DNA from: Vicia villosa
Taxonomy: Eukaryota; Streptophyta; Magnoliopsida; Fabales; Fabaceae
Length of the DNA stretch: 64,000 nucleotides
Assembly: GCF_029867415.1 (NCBI RefSeq)
Contig: NW_026705401.1
Location: 310,001-374,000 of the forward strand
Direction: 5' to 3'
The notes beneath the pieces are model-generated. The model had not been told where the DNA came from, made no database searches, and saw only the letters and a program-made list of their open reading frames with translations. Every line of letters starts with the position of its first letter. Within the stretch, counting starts at the first letter, position 1. Below, piece after piece: positions 24,736-36,350 of the stretch. The position numbers and the translations under genes were made by a program.

Positions 24736-24869
24736 CTATGTGTTGTATGTTATTGATATAAAATCTTCTTTTTTATTATATACACATCATTATTCATATC
24801 AAATCTTTTTATTTGTTATGTACATATCATTATTGATGTCAAATGTTCTTATTTCTTACGTACATATCG
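24736..24869. repeat. 40 bp minisatellite, three copies plus a partial
   Basis: Units at 24736-24775, 24776-24815 and 24816-24855, with a partial unit to 24869, share TTATGTACATATCATTATTG and TCAAATSTTCTTATTT with a few substitutions. The period is exactly 40 bases. Confidence 0.75.
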
Positions 24870-25182
24870 TAGATTAATTTGTGTTTTCTTCGTTTGATTT
24901 CAATTTTTTTAGGTTACTTCCTAATTCCAATGGCCAAACTTTTGTGTGTGTCAAAGACATCTGCGACGACAAGAAATTGCTGTTAAAATTCATCATAAGC
25001 GGGATGTCAGCTCCAACACCATAGAGCACTTTGAGACGATGGTCGTTGAAAAGAAGTGAGTAGATACATGTTAACAATTTTTTTGTGTTTAATTCTTTTT
25101 TGTCATCTCCATGAATTTTGCAACATACATACTCTTGGTAACTTCTCATTATCTGTACTCAGTTTGTGACTAGTCAAGATGA

Positions 25183-25341
25183 CTTTCAGATTTGTTTGGC
25201 ATTGATGATTGCGACTATGAAAACGATGACATAAAATATGAATATTCCTTCAAACCTTTTCATTTCCTGAACAGGTTGAGTGATCTAATGATGCTTCCTT
25301 TTGAAATGTTCGCAGACATATCGATGAGAAAAGAAGTTTGA
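25183..25341 (+). pseudogene. Unassigned coding remnant (about 52 codons)
   Basis: In this AT-rich region one frame stays open from 25183 to a TGA at 25339 and reads like real protein. It has an acidic patch DDCDYENDD, then FKPFHFLNRLSDLMMLPFEM and FADISMRKEV. The latter resembles a conserved plant motif of the type LSDLLMLPKDML...RKEVCP that I remember but cannot name securely. The frame could be an exon ending at a GT donor in GAAGTTTG (about 25335), or a fragment of a dead gene. A patch upstream (24940-25060) might belong to the same locus but is too decayed to align. No complete gene can be built. Confidence 0.3.
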
Positions 25342-27262
25342 TTATTTTATTTTTTTACTTGTGTCTTTCATCTTATTCCTCACAAATCAAAATTTTTTAT
25401 TTTGATTATACAAAATTTTCCATTTTGACATGAGAAAATATTTTCTATTTTGTTTTTATTGGGATAACACTAATACTGCAAATTAGCAATTATACTTTTT
25501 AGATAAGATTGTTTTCAATGACTTCGGAGTTCAGATTTATTAAGATTAGGCTAACAGGATTACTAAACAAATGGTGATGTTCTGGCCATTTTCATTGTTT
25601 ATTTAAAATTAATAATTTCTGGCCATTTTCAATTTGTTATTGGTCGATGAATTTGAGAATTATAAAAAGGTATTAGTAGAAGCGGATGGCTTTAAATTGG
25701 TGGCTTTGTTCTTCTATACTATTTGTGTAGAATTTTTTGTTCTTCTGTAATGTTGGTTCAGATTTATGAGTATAGTGGAAAAATAACATAGTATGGAATA
25801 TGTTTACAGTAAATTTTTATCACAGAAGATCTTATATGTAATGTTGGTTCAGATTTATCAGTATAATTATATACGGTTTACTGACTTACTCATACACAAC
25901 CTTTAAACAACTAATCAATAAAGAAGAATATTTTTTTAAATGGTTTACAATGATTTTACAACTTATATTTTCCTCTTTTAATAATAATTATTTTTATTTC
26001 CTTTTCAAAAAATAATTTTTATTTTTATTTTTGTAAGAATAATTTCTAAAATTCGAGTTCATATTAAATTTAATATTATTTTTATTCAGTATTTATTTTT
26101 ATTTTTTTTACTTTGTGGATATGAAACCGTGGATCTTAAGTTATAAAAGTAATTATGTCCTTTTAATGAAAATATCACTATCCTATTCAACTTAATGTGA
26201 TAAAAATATAATGGAATAGAGATTTTGAGAGTATTTTAAAGGATTTGATGCTATAATAAATATGACGTTAGTAATTTATAAATATTAATTCAATAAATTT
26301 AATTTATGTATATTTTATCTTTATATTTATGGGCCTATTATAATTTTAATTTTTTTATATGTATTTTATTTTAAATTCCCTTCAATTCATTGAAAATAAA
26401 GATTTTATTTAATAGTTTTTAATATACTTGATTCATTCAATTATTATTAGTAAATTAATTTTAATCAATTATATTCATTAGTTATTACTAATTGAAGTAT
26501 ATAATTTTCTTGAATATTTCATGTAAAAATGATCAAATTTATAATAATTTTTTATGTATTAATTATTATCACTAAATATCTCAGCAATAATCTTCTGTTT
26601 TCATGTTAAAAAATTATCTAATATAAAATGACAATATTATTATTTTTAGTGATTCACCGCAATTAAAATATTAATATACTTATTATGCAAATTAAATATA
26701 CTTAATAATTAATTTAAAACATATTAACAAATATATCATATATATTTGATATAATTGTAAAAAATAAATCACAAGAAAATATCACAGATATTTGAAGTTA
26801 ATAGTATAAAGAAATACACTATACAAATACTTATGTTACTATTCCTTTTTACAAATGTATTTCATTTATGTAAATAAGAGAAACTATATATCCACGGGGA
26901 TAGTGTAATACTAATTCAAATATAAAAATATGTCTCTTATAAATTAGTTTAAAATATTTTCACACCAATAGGTGAATCTTAGTTTGTTTTTATTATTTTG
27001 TAAATTTTGTGATGAAAAATAATGCAATTTCAATAGTGTTTGCCGTCTCAGTTAAAATTAGATTATCGTTTTTGGGAAGTTGATACAACTTACATGTATA
27101 TAAAATCACACAGGAAAATGAGTTATTGGTTCAAACATTAAAAAAAACGAGTTACTTAAAATGCATGTTACTAATATATAACTAAAACAATAATTGCATT
27201 AATGTATTTACGGGAAAATATTTGTCATTTATAAGCGAATTAAGAATATTTTTTATTAGAGT
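25342..27262. other. AT-rich intergenic DNA, no gene seen
   Basis: Nearly 2 kb of very AT-rich sequence with no reading frame longer than chance, no array and no recognised element. Confidence 0.55.
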
Positions 27263-27267
27263 GAAAA

Positions 27268-28235
27268 TGAAATTCTGATATCAGATATGTGATGTCGAAT
27301 GAGATGTCACGACACAATATTTGTTGATAATGATTATGGAACAAGACGACATCAGTAATGAGAATAGTGCAAAAAGATAAATAACACAAGGAATTGTTAA
27401 CCCAGTTCGGAACAACCTTCATATTCTGAGGGCTACCAAGCAAGGGGTGAAATCAATATCCGATAATATCAATTTGAAGCTAAACTTTCCCGTTTACAAC
27501 TTCTCACTTAATCACCACCCTTCCTATGACTTCTACCTAAGACTCGCCTAGGTATGACTCCTCGAATCCCTTCAATCACAACACCCTGTGACAAAACAGC
27601 AAAAACAGTAAATCATATAAGACACTCTTCCAAGACACACAATTCTCAATGCTTAAAAGCTTATGAGATCGAAACTACTCTCCTTACTTAACAACTTCGG
27701 AGATCACACATCATTCAACACCTACAGATTTGTGAATGCACACATATGGAACTTACAACAAATAAGGATTCCTATAACCCTAAAAACAAAAGTATCAGTT
27801 CCACCTAAAACTAGGTTACAACCCTTCTATTTATAAGTTTAATATCGACTGGACTAGGCTTCAAAAGGCAGCAAAGAGGCTGCCAAAAATCTGCTACTTG
27901 TTCTCCAAGAAAATAGGTCTTCAACCCAAACTTTCCTATATTGTCTCCAATTATAGAAAGTGTGGAAATCTCTTGATTGAATCGATCTTGAATAACACAT
28001 CAGATAATTGATTATTCCCGAATATTCTGTAGCTGAAACACGAGATTCCTGTAGCAATAAAAACACCTGATTCACTTGACAGATTAACTTCTGTAGTCAG
28101 GATGTCATACCAGACATGTTGTGACATATTGTTTGACATGTTAAAGTCTGACCGCTAGGACATCTTGAATTTATTTCAACATGTTCTTGCTAAGATTGTT
28201 TTACCAAAATGCATGCCAACCTCAGAGAAACTACA
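27268..28235 (-). repeat. 3' LTR of the copia derivative
   Basis: It is the minus-strand downstream copy, with ends TGTAGTTTC...GAATTTCA when read in element orientation. It aligns along its length with 32057-33028. The polypurine tract lies immediately outside its right edge. Confidence 0.8.
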
Positions 28236-28561
28236 ATCTCCCTCTTTGGTACATTTTGGCTAAAACAACCAAATAAACCTGTCATCAGAAATACAACAGT
28301 GGAAAAACATTTCAACTAGCAAGGGTTAGCACAACATATAGAATCTTCAGATTAGCTTCCCCTCAAAACCAACACACACACACACACACACAAGAAAGAG
28401 AGAACAGAGAATTCTCCCCCTCAACACAAGCACCTCCTGTATACTTAACTTCTACTCCCACTTTTTAGCCAAAAAGTGACAAAGGTAGTAGAACCAAGCA
28501 AGGTATCTGTTCAACATTTTTTTTGTTTTGTTTTTGTTTTGTTTTTTTCCAGCCAAGAAAA
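28236..28561. other. Non-coding 3' region of the copia derivative
   Basis: It contains the polypurine tract next to the LTR, a short (CA)n run at 28373-28392 and a T/G-rich stretch before the end of the fused reading frame. Confidence 0.5.
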
Positions 28562-29785
28562 CTAAAGAGAATATCCTGGGCATTTAACCCTTACAAAATC
28601 ATAAACTAAAATAAACAAAATCAAAATGCAAAGCAAAATAAAATCACATGACCAGCAGTCATGCACCAGCAACCACAATAGAAGCTCCATTGTTTTTAGC
28701 TCTTCCACTTGCAGATGCCACTCTTGAAGTGATTGATATAACTCTTCAAGAATACCTATCCCAAGATTTTCCTCGAGACGAGTATTGTTCAATCCTTTTG
28801 AGAGATTAATAACAAGCTTCCTTTCATTATCCCCATAATCCAGAGTCACAGTCCTTATTTCCCCAGTATTTCTGTTGAGATGACTATAATCCTTGTAAAT
28901 ATTGAGGACATTAGAGTTGTCACATGATGATGTCATGAGATTTAGAGAAGCATCATCTTTGATCACCATCTGTTGAGTATCACCAGTTTCATCCATGGGC
29001 AAGGTGACACAATCATGCTCATCACTAGACCAAGAGACATTATCTTCCAAGAGACAAACTTCTTCAAAAGTGTTGTTTCTATCAGCATTGTTAGGCTGAT
29101 CTTCAACACAGCATTTTAGCAGATTCTGATAACTACTTGTTCCTTCTTTATCTTTAGAACCTTTGTGGTGATAGAAGATGGAAATTCCTCCATGACTAGT
29201 ATTTTCCAAACTGAGTCCCCACTCAACATTCTTTGCACACTTGCTTTGACAAAGGAGAATTGAGTATTCCATCTGTTTCGCTTTTGCTCCTAGAAACTTT
29301 TCTATCCTCAATTGTATATGAGTTTCTTCAGCTTTAACATTTGCTCTAGATTCTTCAATGTTGGTATCAGATGTTGAAACATCTTCAGCAAAGCTTACTT
29401 CAGTTGGTGCTGCAATTGTCTTGACAGTGTTCTCTTTTCTGATAGGGTCACTTATGATCACATCAGTAGAGTCCATTATCTCCTTGAACTTGGTCAGGTC
29501 ACAGTTTTCTTCCTTGCAAGATATGCATTTGGAATTTGCAGACTTCTTTCTGTCAGAACTCACCATTTTGGCCTTAGAGAGATCATTACTCATGACACCT
29601 ACATCTTTCCTTCCTATTGATCCTTCAGTCTTTAATGACTTGGATTTTCTTCCATGCATAACATGGCTTGTGTCTCGAGACACAATTTTCGCACATGTCT
29701 CATGAATGGAAACTTTCTTTGGCTCCAGATTTTTCTTTGTATGTTTCCTTTGCTGAGACAACATTCGTTTGGGATATCCAGTCAA
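28562..29785 (-). pseudogene. Fused gag-RT-RNase H remnant of the copia derivative (407 codons open)
   Basis: This long open frame is a deletion fusion. It follows directly on the second zinc knuckle (CYHCGRVGHLKD, 29860-29820) and the LTGYPKRML segment. A Lys/Ser-rich part follows. IEKFLGAKAKQMEYSILLCQ at about codons 160-180 matches the FFLGLQIKQM region of copia RT. NVSWSSDEHDCVTLP and SSCDNSNVLNIYKD match the RNase H segments usually ending in TAEAEY and CDNxSAI. LGIGILEELYQ matches the usual C-terminus. Catalytic acidic residues of RT are gone. The frame is open despite heavy divergence, which is unusual, but no activity is expected. Family assignment rests on motif recall. Confidence 0.65.
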
Positions 29786-29789
29786 ATTG

Positions 29790-31110
29790 TAGTATGTATC
29801 CTTTAAATGACCAACCCTCCCACAGTGATAGCATTTAATATATTTATGCTGAGAGTTATCGTACCTTTTTCTGTGCTACCTTCAGATACTGTGACAAGAA
29901 TTTTGACATCTTCTGTTTCTCCTTCTGAGGGACCTCCATAATTTTCATCCCAACTTGGCTTCTAGAGTCAAGATTTCTTGTTTTCTCAGGAACTTTTCCA
30001 CCTAGGAGATTCTCGTATTTCATACCAGTACTTGACCTTCTTGTTACTTGAGTCATGTTGTGTTCATTTGATTTTAACAACACACCTTCTCCTTTAAGAT
30101 CCTCAATAATTGTCAAGAGCTTCTCTTTCTCACCCTGTAGTAGAGCAACAACATTTCTGTGCTCTATTACTCTCTTGCGAAGTTTTTCTTTTTCCAAACA
30201 TGTCTCTGAGAATCCTGCTGCAAGTTCACACACAGTAAGTTCGCCAACATATGACTCAGTATTCGACTCTTCATCAGATTCACATGTTTTTAGTCATGAT
30301 ATCTTCTTGTTTGACTGTTTTGTTTTTGTTTTTGAGTCTTTCCCTTGATCAAGATACTGCCGACCCCCTCTCATGTTTCTTGAGGTATATGATTTGTTTT
30401 CCTTGTTCATATCCTTCATGATTTAACCTGGACTTCCTTGATATGTTGTAGAACTGCTTTCTCAGCAAAGTCAGGTCGTCGAATGGACTTTTATGGGTCA
30501 TCTGTTCTTTGGTTCTTGAGGCCGAGGCAAAAGCCATACTCTTCTTGTCCAGATGTTGAGACATATGATTTGACATCTTTGATTCAGCCTGGAAATGACT
30601 AGAATCTAGAGCTAACTTCTTTTTCTCATTTAGCCCTAGGCTACTCACGCCTTCTGTCATTCTACCCGCTCGAGGAACGTTGTAGAGCGAGTCACGTCTG
30701 TTATTGAGCATTCTGACAAACTTTTGAACTTTGTCAAGTTCAGACTTTAGAAGGCTCACCTCTTCTTCAAGACCAGAATTTGTTCTCAGTTGTTCTTTCT
30801 TTTCTTCATTTAGTTGGCGCATCAGACACTTTTGTTTCTCCCTTTCTTCACACATCTCAGCACTTTTGAGACACAATTACCTATATGAAGCAACTAGATC
30901 ATCATACGTTGAATCATCATCATCGGACGCCCATATGCTTGTTAAAGCATTTACATGTTTGGAAGACTCTTCTTTAAGGTCGCTGTCAGAGTCTTCTTCA
31001 GACCAAGTTACAGATAGGCCCTTCTTCTGTCTCTTAAGGTATGCAGGACACTCAGGTTTAATGTGTCCAAAACCACCACATTCATAGCACTGTATGCCCT
31101 TTTCTTGAGA
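29790..31110 (-). pseudogene. Copia gag C-terminal region: zinc knuckles and duplicated coiled coil
   Basis: On the minus strand, a first knuckle CYECGGFGHIKPEC lies near 31095-31050. An acidic stretch and coiled coil 1 follow (30876-30690, with EVSLLKSELDKVQKFVRMLN), ending in KMSNHMSQHL. A second, diverged coiled coil follows (30233-30050, with VIEHRNVVALLQGEKEKLL), ending in KMSKFLSQYLK, and then knuckle 2. Related copia gags, as I remember them, carry one coiled coil between two knuckles, so the coil looks duplicated here. Stops such as TAA after VASYR near 30880 break the frame. Confidence 0.65.
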
Positions 31111-31182
31111 TGAATTTTCTTCAGATTTTCTTCTTCCCGCCTCATTTGAATTTTGAGAATCAGATGAGTTGTTCTGGACATT

Positions 31183-32007
31183 TCATCTTGGATTCCGACC
31201 TATTTGTTTTACCACCCCGTTAAATTGTCTTCCAAGCTGTATTATGGCCTTGGATATTCCTTCGTCTGAATCAAAGTCACATTCCTCCATACCAACTTCA
31301 GTGTTGGCAGCAAGAGTTATGCTTGTGTTCTTCTTATCGGCTCTATCATTGATGCTTAACTCAAACGTCTGAAGAGATCCTACTAGATCATCCAATCTCA
31401 CCCGGTTAATGTCTTTAGCTTCTTCTATAGCAGTCACCTTCATGTCAAATCTCTTGGGAAGGGACCCGAGCATCTTTCTCACCAATTTCTCTTCTGGTAT
31501 CTTTTCTCCTAATGCACTAGATGCATTAGCTATCTCAAGAACATTCGTATGAAAGTCACGAATACTTTCATCATCTTTCATCCTTAGATTATCAAATTGA
31601 GTGGTTAGCAGCTGAAGTCTTGACATCTTCCCTTTGGATGTGCCTTCATGAGCAGTTTTGAGAATTTCCCATGCATCCTTGGCTACTTCATATGTGTTCA
31701 CCAACCTAAAGATGTTCTTGTCAATTGCATTAAAGATGGCATTCAGGGCTTTAGAATTGCCAAGAGCAAGTTCATCCTCTTCTTTGTCCCAGTATTCCTC
31801 ACGCTTTAGCACAGTCGTAGGTTGTTTATCTGCTCCTATAACAACAAGATGCTTCCATCCTTTCAAGACTGCCTTCCAAGCCCGACTGTTTAAGGATTTC
31901 AAGAAAGCCACCATACGAGGTTTCTAGTAGTCATAATTGCTTCCATCTAGAACAGGTGGTATGTTCAAAAATCCTCCTTCCTTGCCCGTCGTACCAGAAA
32001 GTAACAT
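31183..32007 (-). pseudogene. Copia gag, UBN2-type domain
   Basis: The likely start is the ATG at 32007-32005, just inside the primer site. The frame reads through IPPVLDGSNYDY to a TAG at 31926-31924, where the family has Trp, then continues open from 31923 to 31183. Recognisable gag sequence includes MVAFLKSLNSRAWKAVLKGW, AKDAWEILKTAHEGTSK and SIRDFHTNVLEIA. A second stop (TGA near 31183) separates it from the zinc knuckle. Gag would form the particle that packages element RNA. The two stops make this copy defective. Confidence 0.8.
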
Positions 32008-32056
32008 CCCTATATCTCACCCAGATGCAGAGCAGGATGCCTGTTTCGATACCAAT

Positions 32057-33028
32057 TGAAATTCTGGTATCAGATATGTGATGTCGAATGAGATGTCACG
32101 ACATAACATCTGTTGATAACGATTATGGAACAAGACGGTAGAAGTAATGAAAATAGTGCAAAAAGATAAATAACACAAGGAATTGTTAACCCAGTTCAAA
32201 ACAACCTTCCTACTATGGGGGCTACCAAGCCAGGGATGAAATCAATATTCGATAGTATCAATTCGAAGCTAAACTTCCCCGTTTACAACTTCTCACTTAA
32301 TCAATACCCTTCCTATGACTTATACATAAGACTCACCTAGGTATGAGGCCCTCCTCAAATTCCTTCAATCACAACACCCTGTGACAAAACAACACAAACA
32401 GTAAATCGTAGAAGACACTCTTCCAAGACACACAATTCTCAATGCTTAAAAGCTTATGAGAATGACACTACTCTCCTTACTTAACAGCTTCGGAGATCAC
32501 ACAACATTCAACACCTACGGGTTTGTGAATGCACAAATATGGAACTTACAGCAAATAAGGATTCCTATAACCCTAAAAACACAAATATCAGTTCCACCTA
32601 AAACTAGGTTACGACCCTTCTATTTATAAGTTTAATATCGACTGGACTGGGCGTCAAAATGCAGCAAAGAGGTTGCCAAAAATCTGCTATTTGTTCTCCA
32701 AGAAAATAGGTCTTCAATTCAAACTTTCCTATATTGTCTCAAATTATAGAAAGTGTGGAAATCTCTTGATTGAATCAATCTTAGATAACACATCAGCTAA
32801 TTGATTATTCCCGAATATTCTGTAGCTGAAATACGAGATTCCTGTAGCAATAAAAACGCCTGATTCACTTGACGAATCAACTTCTGCAGTCAGGATGTCA
32901 TACTAGACATGTTGTGACGTCTTGTTTGACATGTTGAAGTCTGAACGCTAGGACATCTTGCATTTCTTTCAACGTGTTCTTGCTAAGTATGTTTTACCAA
33001 AATGAATGACAACCTCAAAGAAATTACA
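32057..33028 (-). repeat. 5' LTR of the copia derivative
   Basis: Read on the minus strand it starts TGTAATTTCTTTGAGG at 33028 and ends GAATTTCA at 32057, next to the primer binding site. It aligns with 27268-28235. Confidence 0.8.
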
Positions 33029-33033
33029 AAAAA

Positions 33034-33825
33034 TATAGTTCAATGATTGTTAAAAGATACGTAACAAAATTTTCTTCAAACACGAAAAAAAATTGTATAG
33101 TTTTTTAATGATTTATGTTACTAAATTTTTTAAGAGAATATAGGTAAAACAATTTTGTTTTTCTTTAAAAAATATGACTTTTTTTTCAAAAATAATAAAA
33201 AAAATTGGTAAAACATTTTTGTTTTTCTTATTTACATTTTTATCATATGTTGAAAATAAAATTGTGCGTACCACTTCTGTACTTGTGCGAATGCACGAAT
33301 ATTCAGACCAAAATTCGTGTGAACATACGGATTCAATATTTTATGTACATTTAAAAAAACTAAAAGTAAATATATTTCAAATCATCAATGAATCCAAACA
33401 CGGCAAAAATGAATTCTTTTTTATTTATTATTTATGTTACTAATATTTTTATTTTATTTATTTTTTAATTTAAGATACAATATTTTGTGAGATAATAATA
33501 TAAAAAATTGAAATATTTATTATTGATGCAAACAAATTTTTGTAAAACACGGGAAAAATGAATTGTTTTTTTAATTATTTATGTTATTAATATTTTTATT
33601 TTAATTATTTTTTAATTTAAAATACAATATTTTGTGAGATAATATATAAAAAAATTGAATTATGTATTATTGATGTAAACCAAATTTTGGTAAAACAATT
33701 TTGTTTTATTTCAAAAATAAGTCTTTCTTTTAAAAATATTAAACTATTTTGATAAAACAATTTAGTTTTTCTTATTTATATTTTTATTACATTTTAAAAA
33801 CAATACCTGCATACCATGTACGGGT
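33034..33825. repeat. AT-rich DNA with degenerate tandem duplications
   Basis: A unit of about 147 bases occurs twice (roughly 33405-33550 and 33551-33700), sharing AATATTTTTATTTTA and ATACAATATTTTGTGAGATAA. Segments GGTAAAACAATTTTGTTTT recur at about 33147, 33208 and 33690. No coding potential is seen. It is the target DNA of the hAT element. Confidence 0.6.
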
Positions 33826-33833
33826 AACATACC
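33826..33833. other. Left 8 bp target site duplication of the hAT element
   Basis: AACATACC here is repeated exactly at 39648-39655, on the other side of the element. Eight base pairs is the hAT superfamily signature. Confidence 0.9.
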
Positions 33834-33837
33834 TAGG

Positions 33838-34022
33838 GGTGCTCATGGACGGTTATTATCCATAACCAGTCCATATCCATATATTATCCATTTAGCATAA
33901 CCGGATTTTAAAACCAATTGTCATAACCGGATTTATTTTTTCAAAACCGGTTATATCCATAACCAGATTTAATAACCGGTTTTGATTTAATAACCGGTTT
34001 TTAGTTTAATAACCGGTTTTAA
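33838..34022. repeat. Subterminal AACCGG repeats, left end of the hAT element
   Basis: ATAACCGGATTT, AAAACCGGTTATA and three AATAACCGGTTTT copies occur within about 185 bases, with diverged forms such as ATAACCAG. Similar GGTTAT/AACCGGATAT motifs cluster at the right end (39490-39635). Such clusters bind hAT transposases (Ac is the known example). Confidence 0.6.
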
Positions 34023-36282
34023 AATTTAAACTTATTAAAAATTATCCAGTTTTGAACATAAAAATTCACTTTTTAAAAATTGAATATTTATTTTTTTATA
34101 ACCGTTTTCGGCATAAAATTGATAAGCTATTTCAGCAAACATTTGGAATTATTACAAGAGATAAACGGTTAAAGCTACATGTTTGTTACATATAAAAAAT
34201 CTCTTGACTGTGATTGAAACAATATATAACTAAAAAATTGGCATTTTGCAGTAACTATTCACTCTGTCATTATTCATTCTCTTGCAGCAGCATAAGTCAG
34301 AACCAATACCAAAGCACAGCTGAGACAACTGGTACCAAACTGGAAGACAAACAAACAATATGTTAAAACAACATGACAAGTTGGTTATGCCTTCAAACAT
34401 TCCCTTAAACTAACACAAACACCATTGATCCTAGAGGAATACCGACATTTAAGAAGTAAGCATTAAAACAAGATAATACCTCAGTTATAATTGTCTTCAA
34501 TCCTCATCAAGGGCAACATAACTATTATCTCCATTAGATGCACTTTGCAAAAAAAAAATCTGAAAAATCAAGCTAGAAGTCTTAAATATAAAAGCCATAG
34601 AATCTAAACACTAGAAAAGTTGCTGGAGCCCAAAAAACTGGAACAAGTAAAGTGATGCTAGGTGATATCTTGTTTTTCTTATTTCTCCCAAGCATTCAAC
34701 CATTGAAATGAAACATCTAGTGGTGGATAACCACATAAACAACCAAAATCCATACCTCTAGTCTACTGACTGTTAAACCACAATATTAGCTTAGTGACTA
34801 TATGCATATGAAGACAAAAACATTAGACATGTGTCACATTAACATTGGAACAAAGTAAAATGAATGAAAAAATTGTGGAAAACCATACACTCTCGTTGTC
34901 CCTCCCCAAAAATAGAAACACAAACTCACACTACTTACATTATCACTCTCCAATTTCCATTCTTCATAGAATCAATCAATGAGTTTTTAGTCATAACACT
35001 GTAAAAAATCTCACTCTAGTAGAGTAACTGTTTTTCCTTTCCTTTTCTTCACTCCTTCATCAATGGCTTTCTTTTCCCTTTTCTTTTTCACTCCAATAAT
35101 AACAACAACTTGGATTCTAGTTCTCTATTGTTCATCCTGACACATTCATCATTATATTCACCTATTTCATTCATTCATTTCTCCATCCACCATAATAGAC
35201 ACAATATCATTCATTTTTACAGAGTTACACATCTTTAATATTATTGAATTGAACGTTGGAAAACTATTCTTACAAACACCCCCCCGCTCGGTTATTGCAC
35301 TGCTGTACCAGAACTTCTCAGCATCATAACATCAATCTTTTGTTTCAACCAAAATACCATCATTGACCATAACTAAATTTAGTTTGTCATATCAATATCT
35401 CCCTCCTTCTCAGCATCATATTAATTTATAACAATTCTACATCTAGAACAAAACCACCTCCCTCCTTTAGCGAACAAAGCAACAAAGTAGTCCCTATAAC
35501 TCTGTCTGGCCTAATACGATTATATCAATATCAATCTTCATCACTTAAACAAAACCAACAAAAAAAAAAACAAACCCAATTATAAAACTTACAAGCAAAC
35601 CAATTTAATCTCGTTAGCCATAATCACGGGTCTTTTCTGCGTACCAATGTCAAACAAGTGGAGGTATCTTTCAATAATCAAATGCTCACCAAGGGCAACT
35701 AGCATATTCAGTAAGCAATCTCTTAGCATTTTGTAATATTATTATGCTAAAAAGATGCTCTTTCAATGGTTATTATGCTAAAAAGATAAACTTTTGCTTA
35801 CTGCATCATTGTGGTTTTTGTGGGTTTTTCTAGTTTTCTAGTTCCCTGATTCTGTTACATGTGATGGAATCTTGGAGTTATATATCTGAAGAAAAGGGTT
35901 ATGTTTCCAATGAGAATCAAGGTTCTGGAGTTATATACCTCTGAGTTGAGACATATTTCATTTTGAAAAGTTAAAAGAATTAAAGTTTTGTTCCTTGTAT
36001 TATACTATGCTAAAACATGTATTGAAATTGACAAGTTGAGCATATTTCTTTTGTAAAGTTGAGGCATAAAACAGAATGCATGCATCCATCTAATCTGTTT
36101 AACAAGCATGCATACTCACTGAGGGGAATAACAACTTTCAGTATTTACTGTTAAATTAACTAACAAATCCAAAAATGTGTCAGTATTTACATTTCAATGA
36201 ACCAATTGCCAACATGTGTTAGTGTCTGTTATGATATCAGAAATCAAATCATAGAGAAGAAACACAACAACTAAATCACCAG
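34023..36282. other. Non-coding left internal region of the hAT element
   Basis: About 2.2 kb downstream of the main transposase exon without long frames. A pyrimidine-rich acceptor followed by a short frame at 34559-34497 is a possible last exon, but its phase does not match the donor at 36350, so it is left unassigned. A C-rich string sits at about 35280. Confidence 0.4.
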
Positions 36283-36350
36283 CTAAAACAAATAAATTGG
36301 CAGCCTTATGAAGCTCAAAATGCAAACAATAACAATAAAACTAAAATTAC

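Larger units (their letters stand above)
27268..33028 (-). mobile_element. Copia (SIRE-like) LTR retrotransposon derivative, pol largely deleted
   Basis: Two direct repeats, 27268-28235 and 32057-33028, are the LTRs. On the minus strand the 5' LTR is followed by the primer site TTGGTATCGAAACAGG (32054-32039). The 3' LTR is preceded by the polypurine tract AAAGAGGGAGAT near 28240. Between them lie a UBN2-type gag, a zinc knuckle, coiled-coil segments, a second knuckle, and a fused remnant of reverse transcriptase and RNase H. Protease, integrase and most of RT are missing. LTR divergence is roughly 10 percent by eye over the first 180 bases, so the insertion is old. Candidate target duplication GAAAA (27263-27267) and AAAAA (33029-33033) is imperfect. 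Confidence 0.8.

Noticed and set aside
24900..25060. Degenerate ubiquitin-like sequence
   Set aside because: A few residues can be aligned to ubiquitin (FV.VK, SSNTIE) but only with frameshifts; the match is too weak.
34497..34559. Final exon of the hAT transposase
   Set aside because: It has a good pyrimidine-rich acceptor and an acidic tail in one frame, but the phase is off by one relative to the donor at 36350.
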